Below, piece by piece: positions 1-6,534 of a stretch of 16,696 nt of DNA. Within the stretch, counting starts at the first letter, position 1; every line of letters begins with the position of its first letter. Source of the stretch: Phycisphaerales bacterium UBA1910 (GTDB lineage: Bacteria > Planctomycetota > Phycisphaerae > Phycisphaerales > UBA1924); contig DDGE01000031.1 in the NCBI GenBank assembly GCA_002337545.1, forward strand, positions 36,517 through 53,212, written 5' to 3'. Under the pieces are notes generated by a model. The model had not been told where the DNA came from. It saw only the letters and a list, made by a program, of their open reading frames with translations, and ran no database searches. The position numbers were made by a program, and so were the translations under genes.

Positions 1-2
1 TC

Positions 3-458
3 TACGACGGTAACGCGTCGGTTGTGCGTGGCGTGGCGATGGGCGAGATCGATGTGGGACTCACCGATACCGATGATGTGTGGTCGGGGCAGGAGAACGG
101 CTGGGATGTCGAGATCGCCAAGAGCGAGCGTGAGGCGACCGATATCCCACCCGCGAGCCGGTTCTATTTTCCCGTGGATCGGGTGATGATCCCGAACACG
201 GTTGCGGTCATCAAAGGCGCGCCCAACCCGGATCTGGCCAAGCAACTGGCGGCGTACCTCACCTCGGCGTCGGTCGAGCGATTGCTGTACGAATCAACCT
301 CCGGGAATCTGCCCGTGAATAAAGAACTTCGCGAGGAGCTTGGGCTCCCCAGTCTGCGGGTGGGATTCGGTGGACCTTCGAAGCTGCCCGAGTATGTGGG
401 GGCCAGTGAGCTCAATCAAGCAGCCATGGACGCGTGCGAGCGGGTCTTGGGGCCATAA
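3..458 (+). CDS. ABC transporter solute-binding protein, C-terminal fragment
   Basis: This is the 3' end of a gene that begins before the window; the frame is open from base 3 to the TAA at 456-458. The visible part matches the C-terminal lobe of periplasmic iron(III)/thiamine-type binding proteins: an early VRGVAMGEIDVGLTDTDD stretch (the usual 'gives way to a neighbouring substrate' loop), then IPNTVAVIKGAPNPDLAKQL, and a terminal helix followed by GNLPVNKEL. In the family, such proteins capture a substrate (often ferric iron) outside the cytoplasmic membrane and hand it to an ABC permease. The substrate cannot be told from this fragment. No permease or ATPase gene follows, so the rest of the transporter, if linked, lies upstream. 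A GTG at 24 lies inside the frame but is not the start. Family call is fairly secure, substrate is not. Confidence 0.8.
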   Translation, partial: YDGNASVVRGVAMGEIDVGLTDTDDVWSGQENGWDVEIAKSEREATDIPPASRFYFPVDRVMIPNTVAVIKGAPNPDLAKQLAAYLTSASVERLLYESTSGNLPVNKELREELGLPSLRVGFGGPSKLPEYVGASELNQAAMDACERVLGP

Positions 459-554
459 CCAGAACTGGGTCCGGATATCACCCAAGTCTTCGGGCTCACC
501 CGCGCATTCGTCACATGAACCAGATCTCGTATCGCGCTTTGGCTTGCACGAGCA

Positions 555-1619
555 ATGCGTGGAAGCCGGCGCGCCGATGCTTCCTGCGTGACCATACAAA
601 CGAAGAAACTCGAATGGCAGTTCAGGCCCCGCGATCGCAAATCGTTTGTCTTGGGTGTGCTGATCTTCCAAGCAGCCATACTCGTCGCGGCAGAGTTCCT
701 CGTCGACACATGGCTGCGTCATGAACTGACCCTCGCACCCGCCGTCGCGGATCGCGTGTTTGTCTTCCGCATCTCCATCGCGTTCTGCGTGTTCCTGATG
801 ACGGGCGTCATCCTCTTCCTCGCCTCCAAACGCTACAAGGACACGCTCGAACAGGCCAACGATGAACTCGCCTGCGAGATCACTCGACAGGTCTCAAGCG
901 GGTTATCCAAACGCAACGCACTCATCTTCGGCCTGGCCAAGCTCGCGGACTATCGCGACACGGACACGGGGGCCCACCTGGAACGCATCGGCCTCTACGC
1001 TCGCGTCATCGCGGACACCATGCGCCCGAACCATGAAGAGATCGACGCCAAATGGATCGATCGCCTCGTCCTCGCCTCGTCTCTGCACGACATCGGGAAG
1101 GTCGGCATCCCGGATTCCATCCTCCTCAAACCCGGAAGACTGACGGACGAAGAACGCGCCACCATGCAGAAGCACACCCTGATCGGCGCGGACACGCTGC
1201 TGGCGATCCGCGCCAAGCTCGGCCCGGACGAGTTCATCGATATGGGCGTCGAGATCGCGCTGCAGCACCACGAAAAATGGGACGGCACGGGCTACCCATT
1301 CGGCATCGAGCGCAACGAGATCTCACTGGCGGCACGCATCGTCGCCCTCGCGGACTTCTACGACGCCGTCACCAGCAAGCGGGTCTACAAGGACGCCATG
1401 TCGCACGAACAAGTCCGCAACATGATCTGCGATCTACGCGGTACGCACTTCGATCCTGAGGTCGTAGATGCGTTTATGGAGAACGAACGCGAGTTCAACA
1501 CCATCCGGGCGCACAACCAGGAGCAGGATGTCAACTCGCTCAAGATCATGGATCTGGAGTATGTTGCTCGCCAGTTCATCGATGAGCAAACCCAGATCCG
1601 CTACGAGGCCGCGGCCTGA
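555..1619 (+). CDS. Membrane-anchored HD-GYP domain protein (probable c-di-GMP phosphodiesterase)
   Basis: 354 residues. Two predicted transmembrane helices (about 30-50 and 68-90) enclose a short outside loop, then a coiled-coil-like linker (92-113) leads to a cytoplasmic HD-GYP domain (about 120-345). The diagnostic residues are all present: HDIGKVGIP with His178-Asp179, HHEKWDGTGYP at 238-248, then ALADFYDAVTSKRVYK and GTHFDPEVVDAF. HD-GYP proteins hydrolyse cyclic di-GMP and so act on motility, biofilm or surface signalling; here the short sensor loop gives no clue to the stimulus. No response-regulator receiver domain is present. The ATG at 555 has no Shine-Dalgarno; a GTG at 588 (codon 12) is a possible alternative start. 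The gene ends 22 bp before the amidohydrolase, which appears to have its own promoter. Confidence 0.9.
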   Translation: MRGSRRADASCVTIQTKKLEWQFRPRDRKSFVLGVLIFQAAILVAAEFLVDTWLRHELTLAPAVADRVFVFRISIAFCVFLMTGVILFLASKRYKDTLEQANDELACEITRQVSSGLSKRNALIFGLAKLADYRDTDTGAHLERIGLYARVIADTMRPNHEEIDAKWIDRLVLASSLHDIGKVGIPDSILLKPGRLTDEERATMQKHTLIGADTLLAIRAKLGPDEFIDMGVEIALQHHEKWDGTGYPFGIERNEISLAARIVALADFYDAVTSKRVYKDAMSHEQVRNMICDLRGTHFDPEVVDAFMENEREFNTIRAHNQEQDVNSLKIMDLEYVARQFIDEQTQIRYEAAA

Positions 1620-1630
1620 ACATCGGGCGA

Positions 1631-1641
1631 TATACTCTCGT
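1631..1641 (+). promoter_or_regulatory. Probable -10 box of a leaderless promoter (amidohydrolase)
   Basis: TATACT at 1631-1636 is followed by only 5 nt before ATG 1642. With transcription starting about 6-7 nt after a -10 box, the mRNA would begin at or next to the start codon. No convincing -35 box and no Shine-Dalgarno are visible. It lies in the 22-bp gap after the HD-GYP gene, so the amidohydrolase can be expressed separately. Confidence 0.55.
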
Positions 1642-2865
1642 ATGCCCGAAACCACGACACCGCCGCTATCTTCGCTCATTCAGGATCAGGTCAACGAGAT
1701 CACCGAGATCCGGCGTGACCTGCACGCACACCCCGAGATCCTCTTCACGGAAGAACGCACCTCACGCGTGGTTCAGGAAGAGCTCGGGAAACTCGGGATC
1801 GTCCACAAGACCCACATGGGCGGGCGTGAACCCAACACCGGCTTCGGGGTCGTCGCACACATCCCCGCAACCGTCGACAACCCGGGCGACTGCATCGGTC
1901 TCCGCGCCGACATGGACGCGCTGCCCATCCCGGAAGAAAGCGACATCGAACACAAATCCACCGTCCCCGGCAAGATGCACGCCTGCGGGCATGACGGGCA
2001 CACGAGCATCCTCATCGGGGTCGCCCGCGTCCTGATCCAGCTCGAGCACCGCCCCAACCCCGTTACACTGGTCTTCCAGCCCGCAGAAGAAGGTGGCGGC
2101 GGCGGCGACAAGATGTGCCGCGACGGCGCACTCGACGGCGATGAAGCAAACGGATTCGGGCCTCCGATCGCCCGCATGTACGGGCTCCACGGCTGGCCTG
2201 ATTTCCCGCTGGGCACCGTCGCGACCAAGAAAGGCCCGCTGCTCGCCGCGACGGATACCTTCGATATCACCATCAAGGGCGTCCAGGGGCACGCCGCATA
2301 CCCCCATCTGTGCGTCGACCCGGTCGTCGCCTCGTCGCACATCATCACCATGGCCCAGTCCATCGTGTCCCGAACCACGCGCCCCACAGATTCCGTCGTG
2401 GTCACCTTCGGGTCGGTCCATGCGGGCAGCGCGTACAATGTCATCCCCGAGACCTGCACCCTCAAGGGCACGGTCCGGACCCTCGACATGGACACCCGCG
2501 CCACGACCAAGACCCGGTTCTTCGAGATCGTCGAGCAGGGCGCCAGGGCCATGGGGTGCGAAGCGTCGATCCAGTGGAACGACGGGTACCCGGTGACCAA
2601 GAACGACGACGCCGAAGCCGAACGAATCGCGCAAGTCGCTGAAGAGGCAGAGCTTGCAAACGATTTCCAATGGGTTCCTGAGCCGGGAATGGGCGGCGAG
2701 GACTTCTCGTATTACGCCCTTCGGGTCCCATCATGCTTCTATCTGATCGGGCTGAGCGAGCCGGGTCGGGACCCGTATCCGGGTCTCCATACGCCGGGCT
2801 TTGACTTCAATGACAAGGCGATTCCGATCGGTATGGAGATGATGTGCCGATTGGCGCTATCGTAA
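1642..2865 (+). CDS. M20 family metallo-amidohydrolase (M20D, hippurate/N-acyl-amino-acid hydrolase-like)
   Basis: 407 residues, about the usual length for the M20D peptidase family. Order of motifs: RRDLHAHPE (24-32), GLRADMDALPIPEE (86-99), MHACGHDGHTS (112-122), FQPAEEGGGGGDKM (145-158), GLHGWPDFPLG (181-191), a dimerisation-domain segment ITIKGVQGHAAYPH, and GLHTPGFDFND near the C-terminus. Expected metal ligands are visible as Cys115, His117, Glu150, His183 and His383, with Glu149 as likely general base. Such enzymes remove acyl groups from amino acids, or cleave related amide bonds, in the cytoplasm; no signal peptide is seen. The exact substrate is unknown. The frame is open further upstream across the HD-GYP gene, but ATG 1642 fits the family N-terminus and has a -10 box just ahead of it. 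Confidence 0.9.
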   Translation: MPETTTPPLSSLIQDQVNEITEIRRDLHAHPEILFTEERTSRVVQEELGKLGIVHKTHMGGREPNTGFGVVAHIPATVDNPGDCIGLRADMDALPIPEESDIEHKSTVPGKMHACGHDGHTSILIGVARVLIQLEHRPNPVTLVFQPAEEGGGGGDKMCRDGALDGDEANGFGPPIARMYGLHGWPDFPLGTVATKKGPLLAATDTFDITIKGVQGHAAYPHLCVDPVVASSHIITMAQSIVSRTTRPTDSVVVTFGSVHAGSAYNVIPETCTLKGTVRTLDMDTRATTKTRFFEIVEQGARAMGCEASIQWNDGYPVTKNDDAEAERIAQVAEEAELANDFQWVPEPGMGGEDFSYYALRVPSCFYLIGLSEPGRDPYPGLHTPGFDFNDKAIPIGMEMMCRLALS

Positions 2866-2890
2866 AGGGCATTTCTTGCCGATGAACCCG

Positions 2891-2925
2891 TGAACTCCCC
2901 CACGGTTTCGTGGGTATATTGTTCA
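2891..2925 (+). promoter_or_regulatory. Small hairpin and AT-rich box between amidohydrolase and lipoprotein genes
   Basis: CCCACG (2899-2904) pairs perfectly with CGTGGG (2909-2914) around a GTTT loop, and flanking TGAAC (2891-2895) and GTTCA (2921-2925) could extend the structure. It is followed by TATATT (2915-2920), not by a T-run, so it is at best a weak terminator for the upstream gene; TATATT may instead be the -10 box of the lipoprotein gene, giving a leader of about 30 nt. Both readings are inference. Confidence 0.35.
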
Positions 2926-2957
2926 TGCATCCCGTGTTGGGAACCGATGGAGTGAGT

Positions 2958-3395
2958 ATGAATCGCACAGCGAAGAATATCGTGAAAACCACCCTTCTCG
3001 TCGCCGCCGGTGCGGTGCTGACCTTTTCCAGCGGCTGCCGCGTTGAGCGGACCACCGGTCAGCGTCACCAGGCGCGTGCGATCAGCACCATCCTCGATGC
3101 CGAGTCGATGCGTCTGAATCAGGAACCCCTGAGCGAGACGACCCTCGAGGACTACGCTCGACTGAACGCCATGTACCAGGACCTGCTGCACGCCGCGATC
3201 CGCTCTGGCGAAGCCGAGCCCCTGAGCGTCCAGGAAGCCGAAGACCTCCTCCGCGTGGTCGCATCGGAAGCCCGCATGCTCCCGGCCTACCAGACCTGGT
3301 CGCCCGAAGCCCAGAAGAACTTCGAAGAGAACTTCTGGCGTTTCCGCCTCAAGAAGTGGCAGCAGTGGCGCGGCCCGGACTACATCTACGAGTAA
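2958..3395 (+). CDS. Small predicted lipoprotein, unknown function
   Basis: 145 residues. The ATG at 2958 is preceded by GGAG with 5-nt spacing, one of the few clear Shine-Dalgarno sites in this window, so this start is preferred over the in-frame ATG at 2910. The N-terminus is basic (MNRTAKNIVK), then hydrophobic (TTLLVAAGAVLTF), then SSGC with Cys27, a slightly irregular lipobox; the mature protein would be lipid-anchored. The rest is helical and charged, with no enzymatic motif, ending in a Trp/Arg-rich stretch (WRFRLKKWQQW) and GPDYIYE. A strong rho-independent terminator lies just after the stop. I do not recognise the family; it may be a lineage-specific envelope protein. Confidence 0.75.
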   Translation: MNRTAKNIVKTTLLVAAGAVLTFSSGCRVERTTGQRHQARAISTILDAESMRLNQEPLSETTLEDYARLNAMYQDLLHAAIRSGEAEPLSVQEAEDLLRVVASEARMLPAYQTWSPEAQKNFEENFWRFRLKKWQQWRGPDYIYE

Positions 3396-3398
3396 ATC

Positions 3399-3896
3399 GT
3401 GGGTACCCAACCGAACCAATCAAACGACCGACCTCGTCAGGGGTCGGTTTTTTCTCGCTTGAAGCAGTTCGTGTTTCGAGGGTACTTTCCGCCCAAGGAC
3501 TACCACAAGTATGTGATACATCAGACTCTCACTGGATTCGAAGTACAATCCCAGTCCAAGCCACTCTGGACAGTCGATTGGGAGAGCGTAGATCGAGTTG
3601 TCGCCTTCAAGCTTGATCGAGTGACTACCGACACGGTGTGCCTCGGCTTCCAACTCGCAGGGTATTCAGACCGAGTATGGTGCATCAAAGAAGACTGGGA
3701 CAGGTTTCATGAACTCAAAGAAGCTCTTGAGGCTCACACCGATGGTGCCTGGCCAGGTATGTGGGGAGCTGTGATTCAATCACCATTCCTGCTCAACTGG
3801 ACTGAGGTTTGGGAACGCGATAACGCCCCCAAGCTCAAGGAGAACCCCACGCTCATTTGGAACTCTGCACCAGCTGCGTCAGATCCAACCGAGTGA
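3399..3896 (+). CDS. Uncharacterised protein, start uncertain
   Basis: Up to 165 residues if the GTG at 3399 is used, four bases after the lipoprotein stop. The conserved-looking part starts at about residue 22: a GYFPPKDYHKYVIH segment, a VDRVVAFKLD strand, TDTVCLGFQLAG, and later WPGMWGAVIQSPFLLNWTEVW. The overall pattern (AFK...D...CLGF..., then a tryptophan-rich NWT.VW end) reminds me of a widespread family of small uncharacterised bacterial proteins; I cannot name it. No signal peptide or membrane helix. The first 18 codons run through a rho-independent terminator at 3427-3453, so the real start may be TTG 3459 or GTG 3471. GC content is lower than in the neighbours. The stop is 21 bp before the left uvrC-like repeat. 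Confidence 0.65.
   Translation: MGTQPNQSNDRPRQGSVFSRLKQFVFRGYFPPKDYHKYVIHQTLTGFEVQSQSKPLWTVDWESVDRVVAFKLDRVTTDTVCLGFQLAGYSDRVWCIKEDWDRFHELKEALEAHTDGAWPGMWGAVIQSPFLLNWTEVWERDNAPKLKENPTLIWNSAPAASDPTE
3427..3453 (+). terminator. Rho-independent terminator of the lipoprotein gene
   Basis: ACCGACC (3427-3433) pairs perfectly with GGTCGGT (3442-3448) around an 8-nt loop, followed directly by six T residues (3448-3453). This is a textbook intrinsic terminator, 32 bp after the lipoprotein stop. It overlaps the first codons of the longest version of the next reading frame. Confidence 0.9.
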
Positions 3897-3902
3897 ATCA
3901 CG

Positions 3903-3955
3903 CGAATACAATCATCCGTGGCTGACGATCCAGATACGCCATTTCTTGACGAAGA
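3903..3955 (+). repeat. 53-bp direct repeat, left copy (uvrC promoter and start duplicate)
   Basis: Bases 3903-3955 match 4907-4959 at 51 of 53 positions, offset 1004 bp. The unit holds a TACAAT -10 box (3907-3912), a 5-nt spacer, a GTG start (3918) and the first codons of uvrC. Both differences are C/T changes in the third position of Asp codons. The match stops abruptly on both sides. Confidence 0.9.
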
Positions 3956-4046
3956 ACGAACCAGCTCAATCCTGCTATCGGAGTATTCACGACCGCCAGA
4001 TGTGATTCAGTGGATCTGTGGTAAACCGGTCACACGACAAGCATGA
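3918..4046 (+). pseudogene. Truncated uvrC-start duplicate encoding a 42-codon reading frame
   Basis: GTG 3918 sits 5 nt after a TACAAT box, exactly as at uvrC. The first 12 residues are identical to the UvrC N-terminus (start, then ADDPDTPFLDE), after which the sequence diverges to an unrelated tail (RTSSILLSEYSRPPD and on to VTRQA) and a TGA at 4044-4046. The stop lies in the left arm of a strong hairpin. It could be a dead remnant left when the thioredoxin block came to lie in front of uvrC, or an expressed mini-gene. The tail matches nothing I recognise. The lack of any full domain makes remnant the more likely reading. Confidence 0.5.
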
Positions 4047-4077
4047 CCCTCTCAGTCCGGAACAGAGTTGGTCATGC
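4041..4077 (+). terminator. Hairpin at the end of the uvrC-start duplicate
   Basis: GCATGACC (4041-4048) pairs perfectly with GGTCATGC (4070-4077), and CTCT (4049-4052) with AGAG (4064-4067) across a 2-nt bulge. The stem contains the TGA of the small reading frame. No T-run follows, so factor-independent termination is uncertain, but a strong RNA structure here is likely. Confidence 0.5.
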
Positions 4078-4125
4078 GAACTTCACGATGAAATGAGAAT
4101 ACGCAGTTATCAAGTTGGGACACAT

Positions 4126-4160
4126 TTGCCGCCCCTGTACCCTCGCAGTACACTTCATAA
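4126..4160 (+). promoter_or_regulatory. Promoter of the thioredoxin gene, probably leaderless
   Basis: TTGCCG (4126-4131), a 17-nt spacer and TACACT (4149-4154) form a good sigma-70-type promoter. Only 6 nt separate the -10 box from ATG 4161, so the transcript should start at or beside the start codon. No Shine-Dalgarno is seen. Confidence 0.65.
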
Positions 4161-4658
4161 ATGAACGACTCGGCATCCCAATCCCCATCCTCCGACAACC
4201 CTGACGCACCATCAACCAAGAAAAGAAAACGCTCCTTATGGAGAGGATTCTGGCTGACTTTCCTCGTTGCTTCACTCGCGTATGCATGGTACAGCTTCTA
4301 TGTCCCTTCCAACGATGTTGCCTGGGCTGGCAACTTCACCTTGGCTCAGCAACGAGCAGCAGACTCAGACAAACCAATCATCCTGTATTTCACCGGCGAA
4401 TGGTGTGTTCCATGCCGCATCATGAAACGACAGGTGTGGGCTGATCAAGAGGTCACCGCATTGGTCAATGATCAGTTCATCCCCGTAGCACTCGATGTCG
4501 ATGATCCTGAAAACGCTGACCTCATGGAACGCTACAACATCGTCGGCCCGCCAGTCATAATTGTGACCGATATAGAGGGGAATGCGCTGCGATGGCAAGT
4601 AGGGGGAATGAGTAAGGCCGATTTTCTCGAGTTACTCAATCCATCGAATCCTGAATAA
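4161..4658 (+). CDS. Membrane-anchored thioredoxin-fold protein
   Basis: 165 residues. A polar, Ser/Pro-rich N-terminus and a basic KKRKR stretch precede one transmembrane helix (about 27-48), so the C-terminal domain probably faces the periplasm (positive-inside rule). That domain is a thioredoxin fold: KPIILYFTGEWCVPC with the redox pair Cys82/Cys85, the strand VALDVDDPE, and the cis-proline region YNIVGPPVIIV (Pro131). The layout resembles the thioredoxin-7 group and the C-terminal domain of DsbD, which pass electrons to or from protein disulfides. The partner is unknown; a second thioredoxin-like protein (TlpA type) is encoded at 8619-10010 on the other strand. The gene is AT-richer than its neighbours and lies inside a block bounded by two copies of the uvrC start, suggesting later insertion. 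Confidence 0.85.
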   Translation: MNDSASQSPSSDNPDAPSTKKRKRSLWRGFWLTFLVASLAYAWYSFYVPSNDVAWAGNFTLAQQRAADSDKPIILYFTGEWCVPCRIMKRQVWADQEVTALVNDQFIPVALDVDDPENADLMERYNIVGPPVIIVTDIEGNALRWQVGGMSKADFLELLNPSNPE

Positions 4659-4906
4659 ACAGCACACTGTTGCAGCTTCGCTCTCGGTGCCCCAGCTACC
4701 TGTTTCAAGCCCATATTCCTTCAAAGGAAGAATGCATTTGCAAAGGCTTTGGCGAACTCAGATGAAGAATCTACGATCCTGACAGCGGGGCTCGGCTTCG
4801 CGGCATGGAATTTGGAGCTTTTCTTTGCGATGCATGGCCACCGGATCGACAGGAAGGTTTTCATGCGACTGTTCCTTTCGTGTGGGATCTGATCGGGACT
4901 TCGAGA
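4659..4906 (+). other. Non-coding gap with a protein-like open stretch, possible gene remnant
   Basis: After the thioredoxin stop the same frame stays open to a TGA at 4890-4892. From 4728 it reads like real protein (KNAFAKALANSDEES, then ILTAGLGFAAWNLELFF, then AMHGHRIDRKVFMRLF), but it has no ATG at a sensible place and no promoter box. It may be the tail of a lost gene that came with the thioredoxin block. I do not recognise the family. The longer in-frame extension of uvrC into this gap (from 4805) is not supported. Confidence 0.3.
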
Positions 4907-4959
4907 CGAATACAATCATCCGTGGCTGATGATCCAGATACGCCATTTCTTGATGAAGA
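4907..4959 (+). repeat. 53-bp direct repeat, right copy (functional uvrC start)
   Basis: This is the right-hand partner of 3903-3955, with two third-position differences. It contains the probable uvrC -10 box TACAAT (4911-4916), a 5-nt spacer (4917-4921) and the GTG start at 4922. Recombination between the two copies would delete 1004 bp including the thioredoxin gene and put uvrC 21 bp after the stop at 3896. Confidence 0.9.
4911..4921 (+). promoter_or_regulatory. Probable -10 box of a leaderless promoter (uvrC)
   Basis: TACAAT at 4911-4916, then CATCC and GTG 4922. The conservation of this box, spacer and start in the duplicated copy supports it as the uvrC start. No clear -35 box is seen; CTGATC 16 nt upstream is a weak match. 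Confidence 0.55.
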
Positions 4960-6376
4960 GGGCTTTGCACCGGCTTCCGACCCACCGCCCTGGGGAACGG
5001 AGACCAAGGTGGCGCGGTTGCTGCGCCTTCGCAACGAGGCCCGCCAGCTCCCGCCCAAGCCCGGCGTGTACCTGATGAAGAACCACAAGGGGTCCGTCCT
5101 CTATGTGGGCAAAGCGACCAAGCTCTGCGATCGGGTGTCGTCGTACTTCATACCGTCGACGGACCTTGGGCCTCGCAAGAACATGATGCTCGACGAGGTG
5201 CACTCGTTCGATATCTACATCACCGATACCGCGTGGGAGGCACTGCTCGCGGAGAACCGCCTGATCAAGGACATCAACCCGCCGTACAATGTCGCGCAGA
5301 AGGACGATCGCACCTACCCATACCTGATCGTCACCATGCGCGAGGACTTCCCGCGTGTGTTCGTCACCCGCAACCCCACGGGGATCAAAGCGGACGGCAC
5401 AAAGGACCCGCGATTCAACGGCGCGACGATCCTCGGCCCGTTCACCTCGCCCAGTGCGCTCTATACCGCGCTCGATGCGCTCCAGGGCGTGTTCAAGTTC
5501 CGCACATGCTCGCTCGACATTATCGCGGACGACCCGAAGAACCGGTTTTTCCGCCCGTGCCTGCTCAAAGCGATCGGCAAGTGCACCGCGCCGTGCAATA
5601 ACTCGATCGGGCGCGACGAGTACCGCGAGGACATCGCACGCCTCGTGCGGTTCTTCAAGAGCAAACGCACCACCGTCGTCAAAGAACTGACAGACGAGAT
5701 GAAGCAGGCGTCGATGGAACTGGACTTTGAGAAGGCCGCGGTGCTGCGCGATCAGGTCGAAGCGATCCAGCGCCTCGACGAGCGCGCATCGACGAGCGAT
5801 CAATGGCAGCCGGAGACCGAGATCGGGTACATCGATCCCAAGAAGGGGTGCGAGAGTCTCGCGCGGGCGCTGGGGATCGACAAGGGGATCCGGTGCGTCG
5901 AGGGGTTCGACATCGCGCACCTGCAGGGCAACGAGACCGTCGCGTCCAAGGTCTGCTTCATCGACGGACGCCCGTTCAAGCAGGAGTACCGGCGCTACCG
6001 GATCAAGACTGTGGCGAACCTGCCCGGCGGTCGCGCCAACGACGACTACGCCTCGATGCGCGAGGTCATCAGCCGCCGATATCGCAACGCCGGCGAGGGC
6101 AACGAGCTCTACCCCGATGTCATCATGATCGACGGCGGGCTCGGACAACTCCACGCCGCGCTCGAAGCCTTCGAGCAACTCGAGATCAAACCCCCAATGG
6201 TCGTCTCGCTCGCGAAGAAGGAAGAGCTGATCTACCAGCAGGGAAGCAAGGAGCCGATCCGGCTCGGACGCAACAACCCGGGCCTGCGCCTCCTGCAACA
6301 GGTCCGCGATGAGGCGCACCGGTTCGCGCAGCACTACCACCACATCCTGCGGCGGAAGAAGACGCTGGGGGAATGA
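4922..6376 (+). CDS. uvrC: Compact UvrC, excinuclease ABC subunit C
   Basis: 484 residues against about 600 in typical UvrC. In nucleotide excision repair UvrC joins the UvrB-DNA complex and cuts on both sides of the lesion. Present: GIY-YIG nuclease (PGVYLMKNHKGSVLYVGKA, about 47-65, then AENRLIKDINPPYN) for the 3' cut; the Cys cluster CLLKAIGKCTAPC; the UvrB-binding UVR motif (about 255-283); and the RNase H-like nuclease for the 5' cut with GFDIAHLQG (Asp330), MIDGG (Asp404) and RDEAHRFA (His466). Missing: the roughly 110 residues that normally lie between UVR and the first catalytic Asp (only about 47 here), and the C-terminal tandem helix-hairpin-helix DNA-binding domain; the protein stops 18 residues after the catalytic His. 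No frameshift is seen. GTG 4922 is chosen because of the -10 box and duplicated start; a longer ATG-initiated version from 4805 adds unconvincing sequence. Confidence 0.92.
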   Translation: MADDPDTPFLDEEGFAPASDPPPWGTETKVARLLRLRNEARQLPPKPGVYLMKNHKGSVLYVGKATKLCDRVSSYFIPSTDLGPRKNMMLDEVHSFDIYITDTAWEALLAENRLIKDINPPYNVAQKDDRTYPYLIVTMREDFPRVFVTRNPTGIKADGTKDPRFNGATILGPFTSPSALYTALDALQGVFKFRTCSLDIIADDPKNRFFRPCLLKAIGKCTAPCNNSIGRDEYREDIARLVRFFKSKRTTVVKELTDEMKQASMELDFEKAAVLRDQVEAIQRLDERASTSDQWQPETEIGYIDPKKGCESLARALGIDKGIRCVEGFDIAHLQGNETVASKVCFIDGRPFKQEYRRYRIKTVANLPGGRANDDYASMREVISRRYRNAGEGNELYPDVIMIDGGLGQLHAALEAFEQLEIKPPMVVSLAKKEELIYQQGSKEPIRLGRNNPGLRLLQQVRDEAHRFAQHYHHILRRKKTLGE

Positions 6377-6427
6377 AGAAGGGATCGGCCATCAGCCACT
6401 GGCCACTAGGGGAAGAGTGATTGCGAT

Positions 6428-6518
6428 GGGTGGCCCGATGGAACCCGCAGGGTTCCTTCGGGAACGCATACCTTCGATCCCTGATCCCGAAGGAGACTGC
6501 GTCTCCATCGGGCCACCC
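6428..6518. repeat. Large intergenic palindrome 1
   Basis: A perfect 15-bp outer stem (6428-6442 with 6504-6518) begins GGGTGGCCC and ends GGGCCACCC. Inside, CGCAG (6446-6450) can pair with CTGCG (6497-6501), and CCTTCGGGA (6455-6463) with TCCCGAAGG (6485-6493). A competing local hairpin, GTTCC-TTCG-GGAAC, carries a stable C(UUCG)G tetraloop. Lying between convergent genes, it may end transcription from both sides. Confidence 0.85.
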
Positions 6519-6534
6519 GGAGATTTCAGAACTT

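Noticed and set aside
1468..1641. Upstream extension of the amidohydrolase by 58 codons
   Set aside because: It overlaps the HD-GYP gene, is Ser/Arg-rich, and adds nothing to the family N-terminus.
1762..2670. Long minus-strand open frames (about 300 codons) opposite the amidohydrolase
   Set aside because: Low-complexity Asp/Gly/Val/Arg-rich translations typical of antisense shadows of a high-GC gene.
4805..4921. ATG-initiated 39-residue extension of UvrC
   Set aside because: No family match, no promoter box, and the duplicated unit begins at the GTG start region instead.
3903..4959. Insertion sequence with target-site duplication
   Set aside because: No transposase or terminal inverted repeats are seen, and 53 bp is far longer than normal target duplications.
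4916..6343. 475-codon open frame on the minus strand
   Set aside because: It lies entirely antisense to uvrC, has no recognisable domain, and reflects high-GC third-position bias.
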